Of a stretch of DNA of 64,000 bases, positions 22,611-37,500 are shown piece by piece. The notes beneath the pieces were generated by a model, which was not told the origin of the DNA, did not search any database, and saw only the letters and a program-made list of their open reading frames with translations. Source of the stretch: Ascidia mentula (Eukaryota > Chordata > Ascidiacea > Phlebobranchia > Ascidiidae); contig OX387204.1 in the NCBI GenBank assembly GCA_947561715.1, positions 563,001-627,000 of the forward strand. The letters run 5' to 3'. The translations under genes were made by a program, and so were the position numbers. Within the stretch, counting starts at the first letter, position 1; the number at the start of each line of letters is the position of its first letter.

Positions 22611-25500
22611 TCAACTCAACACCACCCAGTCCCGCTCGATGTCGCTGTTGCTTGATTCTTCCGGGCGACGGCGCTGTTGTTCTGTTTCTGTTTCGGAATC
22701 GCTGCTCATTGTTATTGTTCTATAACCGCGCCTGCGCCGCGCGATTTCGGCCGCTCGCGATGATAGTGACATCACACTGCTGTCTATGTCGTCAGCAATG
22801 TCGTCATCGCGGAGATCGACCCGCGCGTAATCATCCGTGTCAATTGATTTGCAGAAATGAATCGCGTATTTCAGTTTCTCCTCAAGAACCGGCTGAAAAA
22901 CGAAGATTTGTGAGTGTTTTTTTGGTCTAAAGAGTGAAATTATATCGTAGTTTAATCCTCACCTTGCAACTGTATCTTGGAAGTTTAAGCATGAAAAAGC
23001 AAGTGTAGGATTCTGGTAAGTAATGGTCGGGAGGGTCGTATTTATCCGGTACCTGTGTGTAAGAACTTAATGCTTAATTTCCGAAAGTTTACACGGGGTT
23101 GAGATTTGTTCCTTGGGAAGTTAGTAGAAGGTTGGGTTGCAAACACGATTGTAAGTTACTTTTTCTGTTAAGTTAAAAAAACTGGGGAAAACTGTTTGTG
23201 AAGTATACCCATATACATATTTAGTAATTGTTGTCTATCATTTGAAAGAAGTTTGTCAAACTACCTGGATGACGAAATCCTTTCCACGGAAATCGGCGAT
23301 GGATCGAGGGAGTCGGGTTCTCCCCCACACGAAACGGAGGAAGAGCGATCTCTCCTCATTACTGAAAGATTCGAGAACTTCCCAAAACCACTTGGCGAGA
23401 TCGTCGTTTGGGGAGATCCCCTTATGTGAGCATACAGCTTTGAGAAGGTGGAGCGGAACATCCGGGCTACCACAAACCTACGTCATAATAGATGGGAGAG
23501 TAAATTTGAGGATTTTATCGGCAAAGTCGTCACTCAAAACGAAAGTAATTGAAGTAAAAATACTTGGTTTTAATTTAGTTGCGGGTGAGAAGGAATAATA
23601 TTAAGTAAACTCACTGTCGTCTCCAGTTCTTGAGCAGTGAAAACTGACAACATCGGAAGGGGAATCACCGAAGCCATGCCTTCCCTCACTGCCGCCACCT
23701 GCCGGTCAAACTCGTGCAATCTGAAAGCAAAAGAATGTTTTCAGCCGAAAGAAGTACTTTGCTATATTTCAACAGAGGACAAGATTTGAAAGCAATTTAG
23801 TATTTTATACAAACCTGTATTGAATGGAGAGTCTGACGTATTCGTTTCTGTTGGTTGAATTGATCAAACTATGCTGGTCGCTCAGATGTATTTCCTGTAC
23901 AAGAATTGCATTACGTTGTTAAGAGTATTTTATAGTGATAGAAAGTTATTACCAAGCCACAAGCTGATGTTGTTGTGAATGGAAGTTGCATCGAATTAAG
24001 TTCGTCTGGATCGGATTCTCTAATGAACATCGACTTCGGAACAAAATGCTGAAAAAACGTTTGGATTAAAGTTTAAAAAAATGTATTCAGTGTATTTCGC
24101 ATATTAAAATGCATGGGGACAAGCGTTGCTCATAAATTTATTTTAACATTTTTTTTTTATTAATCGTGAATACATTTATATTTTGTAAGATATTTAAATA
24201 TACTATTGCCGTGATTTTGTTAATTTTTTAACAGTGAAACTTAAATAAATCCAGATTTTGTCACCTTGTCAACCTCCGAAATGTCCTTGAGACAAGGTTT
24301 CATTCCAGCAAGTTGTTTCCACACCGGTTCAGCCAGGTTTAAACTTAGGGGACTTCCCGTCCTCATGGCGATGCCAACCAACATTCCTGGATACGAGTGA
24401 AATTAAAAATTGTGTTGTATTATTTTCACTTGGCCATGTCTGACAAAGATTATGTGCAAAAAATCTTTGGAGGACTTACAGGTTCCCGCTCCAGTACTAA
24501 CACTACAACTTGAGAAACTGGATTTTTTATAACTAATTAATATATATAGATATAGAATAATTATACATATGTTATAACACACAAGGTAAATATCAGATTG
24601 TTCGACTAACCGAGGAATTTAAACATTTTCATGTGGGTTGGTGAAGTGAGTCTCGAGTTTAAAATAAAACAATCCCTGTTGGCCCCGGATTCGTCTCTTC
24701 CATTGGGAGTCAGGAAGAGGAGAGGAACCGATCCATCCTGGAGCTCCCCACACATCTCAGTGATCGATTCACTGTAACCTCCACCACAGTCATCAACCGA
24801 CTCACCTGATAACACATGGTCCAATGTTAAACACTTGGAAGTAAATGATTCACAACAAATATATCTTGTTGCTTTGAATATTATTCACGAGATCTCTTAG
24901 GTTCAAACAGTGGCCATCTATCTGCAGATCACTAAACAAATATTGTTCATGTTTAAAATAAAGATTTTGGGTTTTCCGCAAAAAACACGAACTGCTTCCC
25001 TTTAAAAATCGCTTTCACAGCTTAGTGAAAGAACAGTATTTTCACGAACTTCAACCCACCGAAGAATTTGACTTTCCAAGTTCTGTGCGGGAGCAAAACA
25101 TTGTCGGGAATCAAGCTTTCCATCTTAAGAAACGCTTGACCGAACACAGACTTCATCCCATCCACTCCAGCCAACCCACTCTGCGCCTTGTGACGTTTTA
25201 CCTGATGACAATGGTGTCATAGTTTTTTTTTAGGTTTGTGACGTCACAAGTTCAAATTAACTTTGCAGAACTACTTGATTGTATTCGGACAATGGAATTC
25301 CTCACCTGTATTCTGTTCAGTTCAATCGTGGGTCCATGTTGTTTATCCCTCAACATTGTGGCCTGGACAACTTTCCTAAACACGCATTCCTTCCCTGACG
25401 TCACAAGCAAACCACGCAAACCATCCAATGACAGCTCGCCACCTGAAGCGACGTCACTAAAAGTGCGATGAAGCGGAAAGAGTTGCATCACAGGGCAGAA
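22611..25500 (-). other. HERC2 HECT catalytic domain and C-terminal tail
   Basis: Conserved HECT segments appear in order: [14 protein letters not shown] (near 25360), [12 protein letters not shown] (near 24760), [14 protein letters not shown] (near 24700), S-L-N-L-A-E-P-V-W (near 24340), V-W-G-R-T-R-L-P-R (near 23310) and [16 protein letters not shown] (near 23010). The thioester-forming cysteine is codon 22999-23001. The tail after D-D-Y-A-R is rich in Asp, Arg, Ser and Glu, differs from the vertebrate tail and is GC-rich (22611-22800). Confidence 0.92.
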
Positions 25501-28500
25501 CAAATCTAAGAGAAAAATATTATTAAAAAAATGTTTGTTATACATGCGGACATGACGTAATAATACCTGAAAACTGCGTGAGCAACATGAGTCTGTTTCT
25601 AAGCAACGGAAGTGGAATGGCGCGAAGGGAGTTGTACTCGAGCGGAACGGATTCAGGTAGTCTCGGTCCAGCCTTCTTTCTTGTTTTTCGATCTCCCACC
25701 GAATCTGTTGGACTCGACCACGCCACCGTGTGGGCAGATCCACAAGCCACACGTGAAATATGGTGACCCTGTAGCGCCACCACGAGGCGAGGTGTTTGCG
25801 CTGCTTGGATTGTTCCGTCTCCGACCTTAAACCAACAACACAAGTGAACAACTACAGTTTAAACTGAAATTTGTTCACTTGTACGAAGAATTTTGAGAAT
25901 TAATGCCTGCTTGTAATTAATGTGAAATAATCTGGCTGGGATTCATTGAAAAAAGTGCAGCCAATATTTTGGGGATGTTGCATGAGGTTTACAATTAACG
26001 ACGTTCCCTCAGAGCAACATCTTGGCTCCTATTTACATTCATACATATCGACACACATACACCCCAACACACACCTGTCCTTCGTCGTTGTCTCCCCATG
26101 TATAAACGTCCCCATCATCAGTACATGCGATGCAATGCAAGGAACCGACGGAGACATCAACAATCTTCTTCCCCTTCAAAGCTTCGACAAACTTCGGTCT
26201 GCGCACGTGTTTATCAGCACCCTGGCCCAATCTGTAGTAATCACCCTTTCCCCTGGAAATACATGATTATAATTTAAAATTAGTCCAAACGTTTTGCATT
26301 ATTTCTTAAATATATAAAAAACGTCTTCTTGCGCATTGTTACTTACATCACCAAAGTTTTAGACCTATCAAAAAACCTTTATTATTAAACACTAAATTTG
26401 ACGGAAAACTGCAAATACGTTATTTTGATTTCGCCACGAGCTGTTGTAATCAACTTGCCAGGTGTAGATCCTTCCATCTCTGGATAGTGCGAGTGAAAAT
26501 TGACTTCCACAAGCAACCTTGATAACGTCCTTGTCTATCAGGGTGTCGATCACAAACGGGACTTTGCATCTAGACAGAAAAATACAACATTTGGTTATGT
26601 TGATAAGCTATTGTTCATGTTTGGTTAAACCAAGTAACTTTCCCATTGAAAGCTAATTTTAATTTCAACTCCAAGTTCGTACTTTAGTTAAACCAATAAG
26701 GTTTGCTGCTGAAAGCGAATTTTAATTTAAACTCCAAGTTCGTGCTTTGGTTAAACCAATAAGGTTTGCTGCTGAAAGAAACCGTATCACAGTGACATCC
26801 AACTTACTCACGACAACTTCACTCGTAATTTGAACAGAAAAGAAAGACAATTCCACGCATTTCTCACCCGTCACTGCCTCCACGACCGAGCTTCCCATAA
26901 TCTCCATCCCCCCATGACCAAACAACATTGGGAGCGATCGTGCCTCCAGTTATACACAGGGTTTGTGCATCTCCACTACCACAAGCTACACCAAGTACAC
27001 GATTCTCAATCAACGCTTCCACCTTCGAAAAGTAAAAGTCGTAATGCAACAACTTTGTACTTTTCAATTAAATTAAATCCATGGTATAAGGTTTATAATA
27101 AAGGCAAAAAACAAGTTTTACACGAAAACATGCGACTCCCAAACCAGAAGTTGCCAGACACAAGTTGGTTAAATATTTGAGATTTATTAATTTTTTGTTT
27201 ACCTTATGACATACGACTTTAACCCTAACCCATTAGCATAGAACGGAATATAATACATTTCACATTCAAAACCTATTTTCAGTTTTCAACATTTCACATA
27301 CACACAATAGCGACATTATCAAATTATACTGAACAAAAATATTTAATTTCAAATTTACCATTTTTGGTTTAAGTTGATCCTCACTATCCTTGTGACCCAG
27401 TCTTCCATACCTGCCTTTACCCCAGGTATAAAGTCTTCCTGATGTACTTACAGCAGCGCTGTGTGAACCTCCAGCTGCTATCTCTACTATGTGTTCACTA
27501 CGTAGAGTTTCAATAACACGAGGATGGTCGATCGATCTTTGAAAGAAACGACACGTAAACATGTTGTTGTGCGCAAACACACTTTTTTTGGAAAGTTGTC
27601 CACTTTGATTTTGAAAGTTGTCCACGCATTAAAATAATTTTAATAATTCAAAACAAGCAAAGCCAGGTAGTATACGTTATAATGTACAATCGTGTAAATA
27701 AATAATCCTACGTTCTATTTCCATGTCCAAGTTTTCCGTCAACTCCTTCCCCCCAACTATAAACATCACCATCTTCTGATAAAGCTAGAGAATGTTTTCC
27801 ACCAGCGTTTACAGCAACCTTCAACATACATCCAGTAGTTTTAATGCAACATTAACCTTACTGTGACAAGACCACCAATGTACTAAGTAGAAAAAGTACC
27901 CATGATCGCCTGGATAACCCATACCTCAGATACAAGACCCACTTGTCTTTATTTTACAGAAGTTAAACTTTTTTAATATTATAGCGGAAAATCAACCGAT
28001 TTCTATAAAACCTAAACAATGTTAACCCCAATGAAAACAATTTAAATTTTTGGGCCAGTCAATTTAACCATAATGTAATATTTATATCTTTCTAATTAAT
28101 AAACTGGCTCAATTCCTACCTTTATGATTTTAATTCTTTCAATAGATTCGATGAGAGTTGGGACAGCGAGTGATTCACTGTTTCCGATACCAAGTCTTCC
28201 ACCAGCTCCATAACCAGTTGCATAAACCTGAAAGTATTTGGGTTAATTCCTCAAGTAATTTCAGAAAAATCTACTTGTAACACCCACAACTATTGTAACC
28301 ATACATGAACATATCACTCACTCAAGACAGTGTGTTTATTTTAGCAAAACCACTCAACTAAAAGATATTGCAACGTTTTTATCAAAACCATATTATTGAG
28401 TAGTTTTTTTCATAAATTATTTGTTATATTTTATCACCATCATAAAAACAAACAGAACTTTCATCCACATTCCTATCTCAGCACTCACTTTTCCCTCTTG

Positions 28501-31500
28501 TGTGACAGCAAATAAGGTTTGTTCTCCACCAACAAGTTGAACAGGTCGCAGAATTGCCACAGAACTACACGGCACTGGGATCTTTATCTTGGCACCATCT
28601 GGACCCCCTAACTGACCCCGGTGATTGTGGCCCCAACCAAATATGGTTCCACTGCCAGGCCAGGATAAAATCCAATCGTCAGGACGTCTTAAAAACAAAA
28701 TGTTATTTTATCATTTGTTTACTAACATGCAAAAAGATGAAATTTTATGCAATTGATAACAAAAAGATGATTTTTAGGAGCCCTTAAGTCAGTTTGACAT
28801 TGTTAAAATATGATTGTTGTCAACAGAACTGTATGTTTAAAAATCTACAATGAAATATTATTTTAAGAACTTCCACAGGATTTTTGGTATTTACAATAAA
28901 ACAATGTTAATCTACAACAGTGTTTGTGGGTCTTACTTGTTGTACCATGTGACCAAGATTTCATCAAGTTGTTGAGTGAAGAGTTCGTTATCTTCATGTC
29001 CTCGGATGTTGTAAATCTCCTCCTGTACAAGAACTTCTTCATCCTCGTCTCCCGCCAGATCCTCAATCTTCTCATTTAAACTCTATTTTGCAAGAAAAAT
29101 CATAAAATTAAAATACATCATTTTATGAAATTATACAATAAGCTGTATTAATCTTGTGACACTAAAATGTACTTTTTTGGTCTTGGCACTTCATAAAAAT
29201 GACTGATTTGTTAATTTATTTTGAAACATGAACTTTCGTGAGTTGAAAAACTGATTCAGGCTTTTTTCAACGCCAATACCAGAAGTGTACATTTTATGTA
29301 GGAGGATTACAATAATAAAATGTTTTAAATGATAAAAATAAAGTTAAACCTTAAGAAACTTGGCAGGGAACTTCCCCCTGGTGAGAAGAGCTTTTGCAGT
29401 TCTTTGAGCGAGGCAGTATTTTGAGAAAAGTGGAAACAATTTCTTTTTGTGAGTTTTGTCCAATTTCATCTCACAACAAAGTGCAGCAAGTTCCTAAAAC
29501 ACATCAGAAAAACCAAAATTATTCACTCTAAAAACTTAAACAATCATGTAATGTACAACATATTAAATGCCTTCAATGAAACTGTTTTGGGTAAGTTTTA
29601 CCACAACTATTTTACAAATATTAGTGAAATGTAACCAACCAACATAAAGGGACTGTGTAAAAGTTGTTTGTTTGATCGAATCCACGGTTCCTCATATTCA
29701 TACTGAGATTTCAACATTTTCGGCAAAACTAAAATAACATTTCGGAACATAAGGTTTTACCACAAACAATGAAGTCCATTTAACGAAAGTCGGATTCTTT
29801 GCCAACATTTCAAAGAATAGTTAAAAAGGTATGAAATATAAAATAAAAAATAGCATTTTATATGATTAAATGAGGCAAAATCAACTTAAAACAACAGTAA
29901 CCAAGTTTTACCCCGGAATTTCATTACAATGATTTAATGATGCTTCTATAAGAAAAGTCCACATTGTTTAAATTCCCCACCTGCCAAATCATTGCATTGA
30001 TCATCAGGTATGAGATGTTTCCCTTTGAATGTTGGGAAACCAAGTAATGTTGGGTTCAAGTTGAACAACCACCTAAGCTGCTGTAAAGTCCACAGTCGTT
30101 GTTTTAAGTCTGGAAAAAAACAATATGCAAACAATTCATTTCATTACAATAAATCAAACATGGCATTAATTTTATTAACAATAAATCCATGCCTTTGTTT
30201 GACTGGTTGTGGAAATTCATTTTGCAATCAACTTACTTATGCTGCTGAAGTGAAGGCAAATGGACAACATAGAGGCAAGCTTGCTCAACACTGGTACCAT
30301 AGAAACAATATCACAAGCAGAAACATCCAATGAGCGGAATGAGATGAGAAGCTGAGCCACAAACTCAAAGCATGGTTGACGCAGGACTCGAGAGTCACTC
30401 CACATTGGAGAGATTTGACCACCCGAAGGCGCCACAGGGTGCACAGTAAACTTCCAACCCCAACTAAATATTTAAATTATTGTTTCACCAAAGTAAACAT
30501 TACTTTTTAACACAGAGAAAGTGTAATAATATTAAAGAAGTGCTTACCCATTGACGGACCCATCGCTCCTAAACTTCCATCTAATTTCATCAGTTGGTAG
30601 GGAAAGTGTTTGCGACCAATCAGATGGATCCCTCCCTGACAACCGAATTCAGTTACTAATTAACTTTCTAAAAAGCTGCATGTCATTATTGTCACTGATA
30701 TTTGCATAAAAAAATAATTCCACTTTAACTACACATGAAATGAATTTATATTGCAACAAACATGTCCATACTCAACATGGGTTACCTGAAAGCACAGCAT
30801 GTATTTTAAAATTGTCTTTATCTAGGATGGTGAGAGTATCGTGTCTGTGTTCCGTTGAACACAATGGATCGAACACAATGTTGATGCTTTCAGCTCCTGA
30901 AATATATTAGGTTTAAGAAAATCAGTGACATGTGGAAAGTCACAAGAACCTTTTTCATTTCACATCTCACTGGTCTGGATTTCAATAATTTATATAAAAA
31001 ATAATAACAAATAAATTAACACAAGGATATATAACCAACCTGGAATGTGGACGCCCCCTTCGGTGGCAGTGTTATCAGCATATGGGTGAGGACTTTCCTG
31101 TACAACAGGCTTCATCTCCATAACCTGGGTCTTTGTGGAGGAAACTATTTGATTCAATTCCTCCAAACATCTCTCAAGCACAAGATCACAATGCTGGGAA
31201 AAATCATTTGAATTGGTGGAAATTCATCCCAAGGTGTTTAGTTTTTTCTAATCTTTAAATTGATGGTTTCCATATTTTAGCAAAAAAAAATATATTTTTT
31301 GTCTGTTTTGGGAAAATTAGTTTATAAATTCGTTTCATATTTAAATTGCAAAAAAGGGCATTTCAAAGTAATTTAAATAAATGTTTAAAATAAATAAATA
31401 CCTTCACATTATGATGTAGCAAAGCAGGTAGAACTTGTGACACTGGGCTTGTGAGCATTGACATTCGACCAGATATTGTAAGTTTGAGAAGGTCTGCAAT

Positions 31501-34500
31501 TAATAGTGAAAATAATGAGAAAGTGGTAGTTTTTCAAAAATCAATCTGTCACAAGAAATGCACTAGTTACAAGAAAAGTTTGAATAATGAAGATAATATG
31601 AGATTTGTCCAATGAATTATTTACAATGGACAGTGTTCCAAGAATTTATTCTTGGTCGTTTTCTAATTTTTGACTTCGTTGACAACTTACAAAAGATTGC
31701 CACACAATGATCATAGATATAATTACCAAATATCTTTCCTGCATTTTCTGGATTTAAAACCGGAAGAGGAGATTCCATCTCTGGATTTTGAGATTTAGAT
31801 CCTTCAGCATCCACATCTGTGATCTTTTGTGGGGTAGGAGGAGCAATTTCCTCTGTGGAAGTTATCGTCTCGGCAACAAGTGAGGAAACTGAGTGCTCAG
31901 AGGATGTGATGTGAGTTGTAAGAAGATGCGATGAGGTGGATGTCCCAGGCTGATCCTCATCTAGCTCTTCAGCAGGAAGATATGAGTTTGGATGTTGATC
32001 TAACACATCAGGAGGATTTGGAAATGAGATTCTGGGATCAAGAGGTTCTTCAAACAATGCATGAGTTTGATGTTTCAGGGATTGGTTTGGTGCCAGAGCA
32101 GTTCCAATGAGAGATCGTGCAACATGAATCTGAAAAATTATTCAATAAAATGAGAATTATTATGATTATTCCATTCAAAAGTAAGATGATACCAAATCAT
32201 ACTTGATAAAACATGTTTTCTAAGTAACACCAAAACGTTCAGCACTTTCTTCAAATTTATCAACAAAAATACTTGCCTGCAATGCTGTCACCATGTGGTC
32301 AAGTGATCGCTGCAGATTGTTGTGGCTGACGACAGAGATGACAACTTTTGGCAAATGATCGTGAGAGCTTGTCGACACACTTGGTTGGGGATCAGCATCC
32401 AGATTACTCACACCCGAGTTATCAGAAGGTTTGTTGCAAACATAAGATGCCCCAAGACTGTCAGAAGCAGTGGGAAATTTGAGAGGCGCAAATTCCTGTT
32501 TGAATTCTTCTTCACTTTCTGTACAAGCGATGCTGCAAGAAACCAGGACACATGTTTGTATGTTTGAATTTCCATGAAGCATATTTGAACTTAATCAAGT
32601 TTTTTCAAAAAAATCAAGATAATAAATAGTAATACATTCAATACATATCTTGAAAACACTTAAAAGCAACAACATGTTTAAACCTCATGGCAACTCATCA
32701 CCTGTGACTTGATCCACATGAGACAGCTTTTATCTTGTATTTATCGAGTCCTTTCACCAACACAGGTTTTGTGTTAACGTCAGTTTCTCCATTACCTTGC
32801 TGTCCGTGGTCGTTATCTCCCCATGCGTAAACCTTCAAATAGAAGAATAAGTTATTAATAAGGTAACAAACTTGTGGGAAAAGCAAATTCTGTATGAAGT
32901 ACACTTATTGAGTCGATTAAATAATATTATGTAGACACAAAAATATATTTTTTTACCTTTCCAGTATCCGTCACAGCCAAGCAATGCAGCGCACCTACAG
33001 CTACATCGACAATCTTCTCATTCCTCAGTGCTTCAACCACTTGAGGGCGCCGTATATGTTGGTCAGAGCCGTGTCCAAGTCGATGATAATCTCCTTTACC
33101 CCAGGTCCAAACCAAACCAGATTTTGAGAGAGCAAGTGAGAACTGGGCTCCACATTCTAAAAAGTATTCAATAAATTTTAGTTTTTATTTAAAAACATGA
33201 AAAAATATAAAGAACTGCAGGGTTTTATGGCAACAAGCTTGGGAATTATGTTTTATTGAAGTGATAATTTAATTAACTTTTAAGAGAAAAATACATTATA
33301 AACAAACTTGACTTTGCAACAATGGCAAAATAAAAGACTTAATAGGCCATAAATGTTTGCGGGGAAACAGACCAGATACAGTATCAACTAACTGTCAAGT
33401 CTTATATATTATCCCACTCACCTATTCTCACAATATCTTGTCCAACAAATCGATCGATAGGTTTAGGAACGGAACAGCCATCACTTCCTCCTCTTCCCAA
33501 CTTCCCAAAATCCCCATCACCCCATGAGAAGACTTGCCCATCTGACGTCAAACATAATGTCTGGGCATCTCGACTTCCACATGCAACTTCTATAACTTTC
33601 AGCTCCTTTAATGCTTGGACCTGTGGAAACATGTATACAACACATTTACTACTACATTGCTATCGAATACCAGTTGTTGTCAAAAGCATTTGAATCAAGG
33701 GTCTGATGATGCTTTACATAAAGTGATCTTTCCAAATGATACATACTGACTATAAGTGAGATAAAAAAATGAGGCACTTTTGTTTGTTTTTGTAGACTTG
33801 TGGATGCAGAGAACCTTCAGTTATGCATATTTTGTTACATTTAGTGAGTTCTTGAAATTACACATTACCTGCTTTGGTTTAAGAATAGTGTGGTTGTTTC
33901 CATGACCCAACCTTCCGTATACTCCATGACCCCACGTATAGAGAGCTCCTGTTGAACTGATGGCTGCACTGTGGGAACTTCCACATGCAATATCCACTAT
34001 CACCTTCTCAGGGAATGTCTGAAAAAGAATGGTAATGTTTGGGAATGTGGTGTTCTATGTAGAGATGGAACAACAAATATTAGAGCAATTTATGCTACCC
34101 ACAATTGCTGGAAAATTTAATATCATCATCATTATGACTATGTTGAGTACAAGTCAGACACATATTATGGAAAATAACAAAAGTTTGTTAAAGCAACATA
34201 AGTGTCATGTTTATTTCTCAACTACCTCAATTTTTCTTGGAGTCAGAGCATCAGCTCTGCTTCCATGTCCAAGTTTTCCTTCATCCCCGTCTCCCCATGA
34301 ATAAACGATTCCTTCCTTCGTGAGGGCCATCGTATGTCTCCCACCTGCAACATATCAACATGTATCAAAAAACATGATAAAAACTGCATTTATATGAATA
34401 TTATGCCCCTTTTGATTCAATATGAATGACATGCAAGTAAAAACTATCGTGTATTGTAATGGATTTTGCAAAGCTAACAAATCAAACAGTAATTATTAGT

Positions 34501-37500
34501 TTAAAATTCATTAACAGTCCAAGCAAGTCATGCCACACCTGAATGTACAGCAACCTTCTTAACAAAACCAGGTACACAGACTGGCATAAGTTTGCTGACG
34601 TATCCTGATGTCTGGGGTCCGAGACCCAACCTCCCACTGGTAGATTCACCACAAGCATAAACCTAAATAATCAAGTTTAAAACAAGAAAGTTAAAGTTAT
34701 AATAGTTATAAAGAGTGTAGTTGTTGCGCTTACACATATGTTATTTTGACCAACAGAAAATCTAAGTCATTTAGTGATAACAAAAAACATGCAAAACTTG
34801 AATCCATTAAAACCACCCGGAAACATAAGTGTTAAACATAGTGTTTGCATTTCATAAAATATGTTAGATTATATTGAAAATAACATTGATTTATTTTATT
34901 ACAACGTTTTTCAATTAATATCATATCACCAACCTTTCCTTCAGTAGTGAGAGCAAAGAGACTTTTTGATCCTCCGACAACTTGGGCAACTTTCAATGCT
35001 GACAAATCTCTCGAAAACATGGGAAGTTTCAACTTTGATCCTTTCAAACCTCCAAGTTGATCTTTGTCATTCAAACCCCACACAAAAACTTTCGACATTG
35101 ATTCGTTTGACTTTGATTTCTCGTTGGCTTTGCTTGTCTGCAACAAATACCTTGGTCAAGCCAATGGGCAACAAAATCTTCAAAGGGTTTGGTAGATCTT
35201 AAGGTGTAGGTTGATAATATTTACAAAATCAAATAATAATTGTTATGTGCAAATACAGGAGCGCACATTCAACAACAGAAGAAAAGTGATCCAGATATTA
35301 GGCAATTTTTTTTCAAGGCACAAGTTGCCCATGAAATTAGAAAAAAAAAAGTTTGCATTTGAATACATTGAAAGTGAAACAACTCACACTTTCTGTTTCT
35401 TCATTGTCTGAATCTGTGACAAGAAATGAGAGATGCTCGCGAGGTTGAATTGATTGTTTTGAGTTCTGCGTCATAACTTCATCCAGTGAACGCGTTTGTA
35501 TTCGTAGACCGCGAATCTTAAAGCAAAACAGAAAAATAGAAAAACACTATCATCATTTAATGCAATTAAGCAAAGATTTCTGCAAAACATTTCGGAACAA
35601 CTCGATTTGTGCAGTTAAATTTTTTTATACTGAAAACACTTTTCCACAAAAAACAAAAAAATCATAGTGTACAAATACCTCCAACAAAAAGATTAACTAA
35701 ATTTTCATGAAATATTAACTCCCAACAATAAAAACAATCTACCTTACAATTGATCCCAAGTTTATGGATTTTGTGGATGTAGATCTGGATATGTCTATAG
35801 TGCAACGAGCAGTCGCTTAGCAACAAGATATTCCTGGATGTTGGGGAAACTGATATTTTCTTTTCATCTCGAAGTCGATCGATGGATTGTCCGACAGACA
35901 CTGTGATGAGACTTGGTCGGTAATGATCATCTAATGGTTCAAGCTGGAGATGAAATAAAATTGATAAACTTTTTATTTAAGTTCTAAATTTTTATTTTAT
36001 TCTAGTGTTTCCAAACACTTTTGTCCACGAAACAGTTCAAGGTTATTTAAGGTGACTAGCAACCCTAAAAATGCCAAGAAACCTGAACGTTTTTTCACCA
36101 CAGCCCTTTTTTTACCTTTGTTTTGTCCAAAGGCTTAACCAACATATTAAAAAATCAGTTGGCAGCTCACATAACCCATATTTTTTATAGAGCCCTGGGG
36201 TTATGCGAAACCATGGGAACAGCTTATTTCATACAAAAGTAAAGTGTTTACCCAAAAGCAATTACTAAGCTGAAATGTTTTATGTTCTAATGTCTTGAGG
36301 TTGTTCTTTAAGGATCACAAACAAACAACTTTCTGAAGTATTCAAGTATTCTTCCATTCTACCTGGAGTGTCAGAACTACGACAGCTCTGTTTGGTCTCA
36401 TGGTGAGTAAAATCCATGGTGAGTTTCCACATTCCTTCGACTCCCAGTAAGTGTCAGGGTTGCCATCAATCATTCTGTGCCATGTGTCACTGCCAGATGA
36501 CACTTCTGCTGTTGTCACCGAGTATCGGAAATCTTGTTCATTGCTGGCTGTTTCTGGTGGATCTAATGGGAGGAAAAATTGTCCGATAATGTATGCAGAC
36601 TTTCAATTTTACTGATATTCATTTGTTTCAATTAACGTAAGTTAGTATATTCACCCATTACCATTTCCATTACTGTAAGTCAGCCATACATCTATTTCAA
36701 ATTAACAAGTTGCACCTAAACTTATAGTAGGGAGACAACTCCCTCCAGACAGGTGTGGATTAGTGGGTCGAAGTTTCAGAGTGCTCGTCACAGCACGAGA
36801 AGGCCCGGCAAGAATCCAGTTTGAACCGGGTTCCGAGATCATACTAAATGTGTGTCTCGGTGAGGCGTGAGCTACTTTAAGAAAGCACGTGTTGCACATG
36901 TTGAAGCTGGGACAAACGTCACACTTATAACGAGGTCCTGTGATCGGGTTCGTCTGCAAGAAAAACAATGAGTTGTAAAAATGTTGTAAATTAAACGGAG
37001 AAAGTCATGCTTTGTGTACGAAGGGTTGTCCTACCGCAAAAGACGTTACTTGGCAATCATAGCTAACAAGTCCATTCCTGCAGATCTGCAGCTCATTAAA
37101 ATGTTTTTCGGTAACCCCGAGATTCGAACCCGTGATATCCCACACATGGCGCTAATTTTTAACTTTTTGTTTTCCTGACCACACCGGGGTTCAAACCCAC
37201 GTTATCCTAGCCACGAATCCCGATCAGGTTTTCTTGGTGTTTGGATTCGAACTTCTCACCTGGCAAGCATTGCAAGGAACGCCAACGTGTGGAAGGGGAA
37301 CAAGTTCCAACTCCGACGCCAACCCCGTCCAGTGTGGTTGTTCGGGGAAGTCTACAGCTACGTCCCTTCCACTTGATGAGAAATGAACAACAGTTCCACA
37401 ACTAGCGTGGGTCACCGACCCCCATTTGTATCTGGGCATGGAAACACTTGCTTTCACTCGAACCTGGGTGGAAATATAGTATGGTGAAAATGTACAAAGA

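Noticed and set aside
22526..22930. Plus-strand open frame of 134 codons
   Set aside because: It is mostly antisense to the conserved last HERC2 exon, whose protein is recognised; only its first codons might belong to the orphan exon noted separately.
23261..23473. Minus-strand open frame of 70 codons in the HECT region
   Set aside because: The true HECT reading ([11 protein letters not shown]) is in another frame of the same bases; this is a shadow.
37121..37199. tRNA gene
   Set aside because: Only T-loop motifs are present; no acceptor stem, D-arm or anticodon arm can be drawn.
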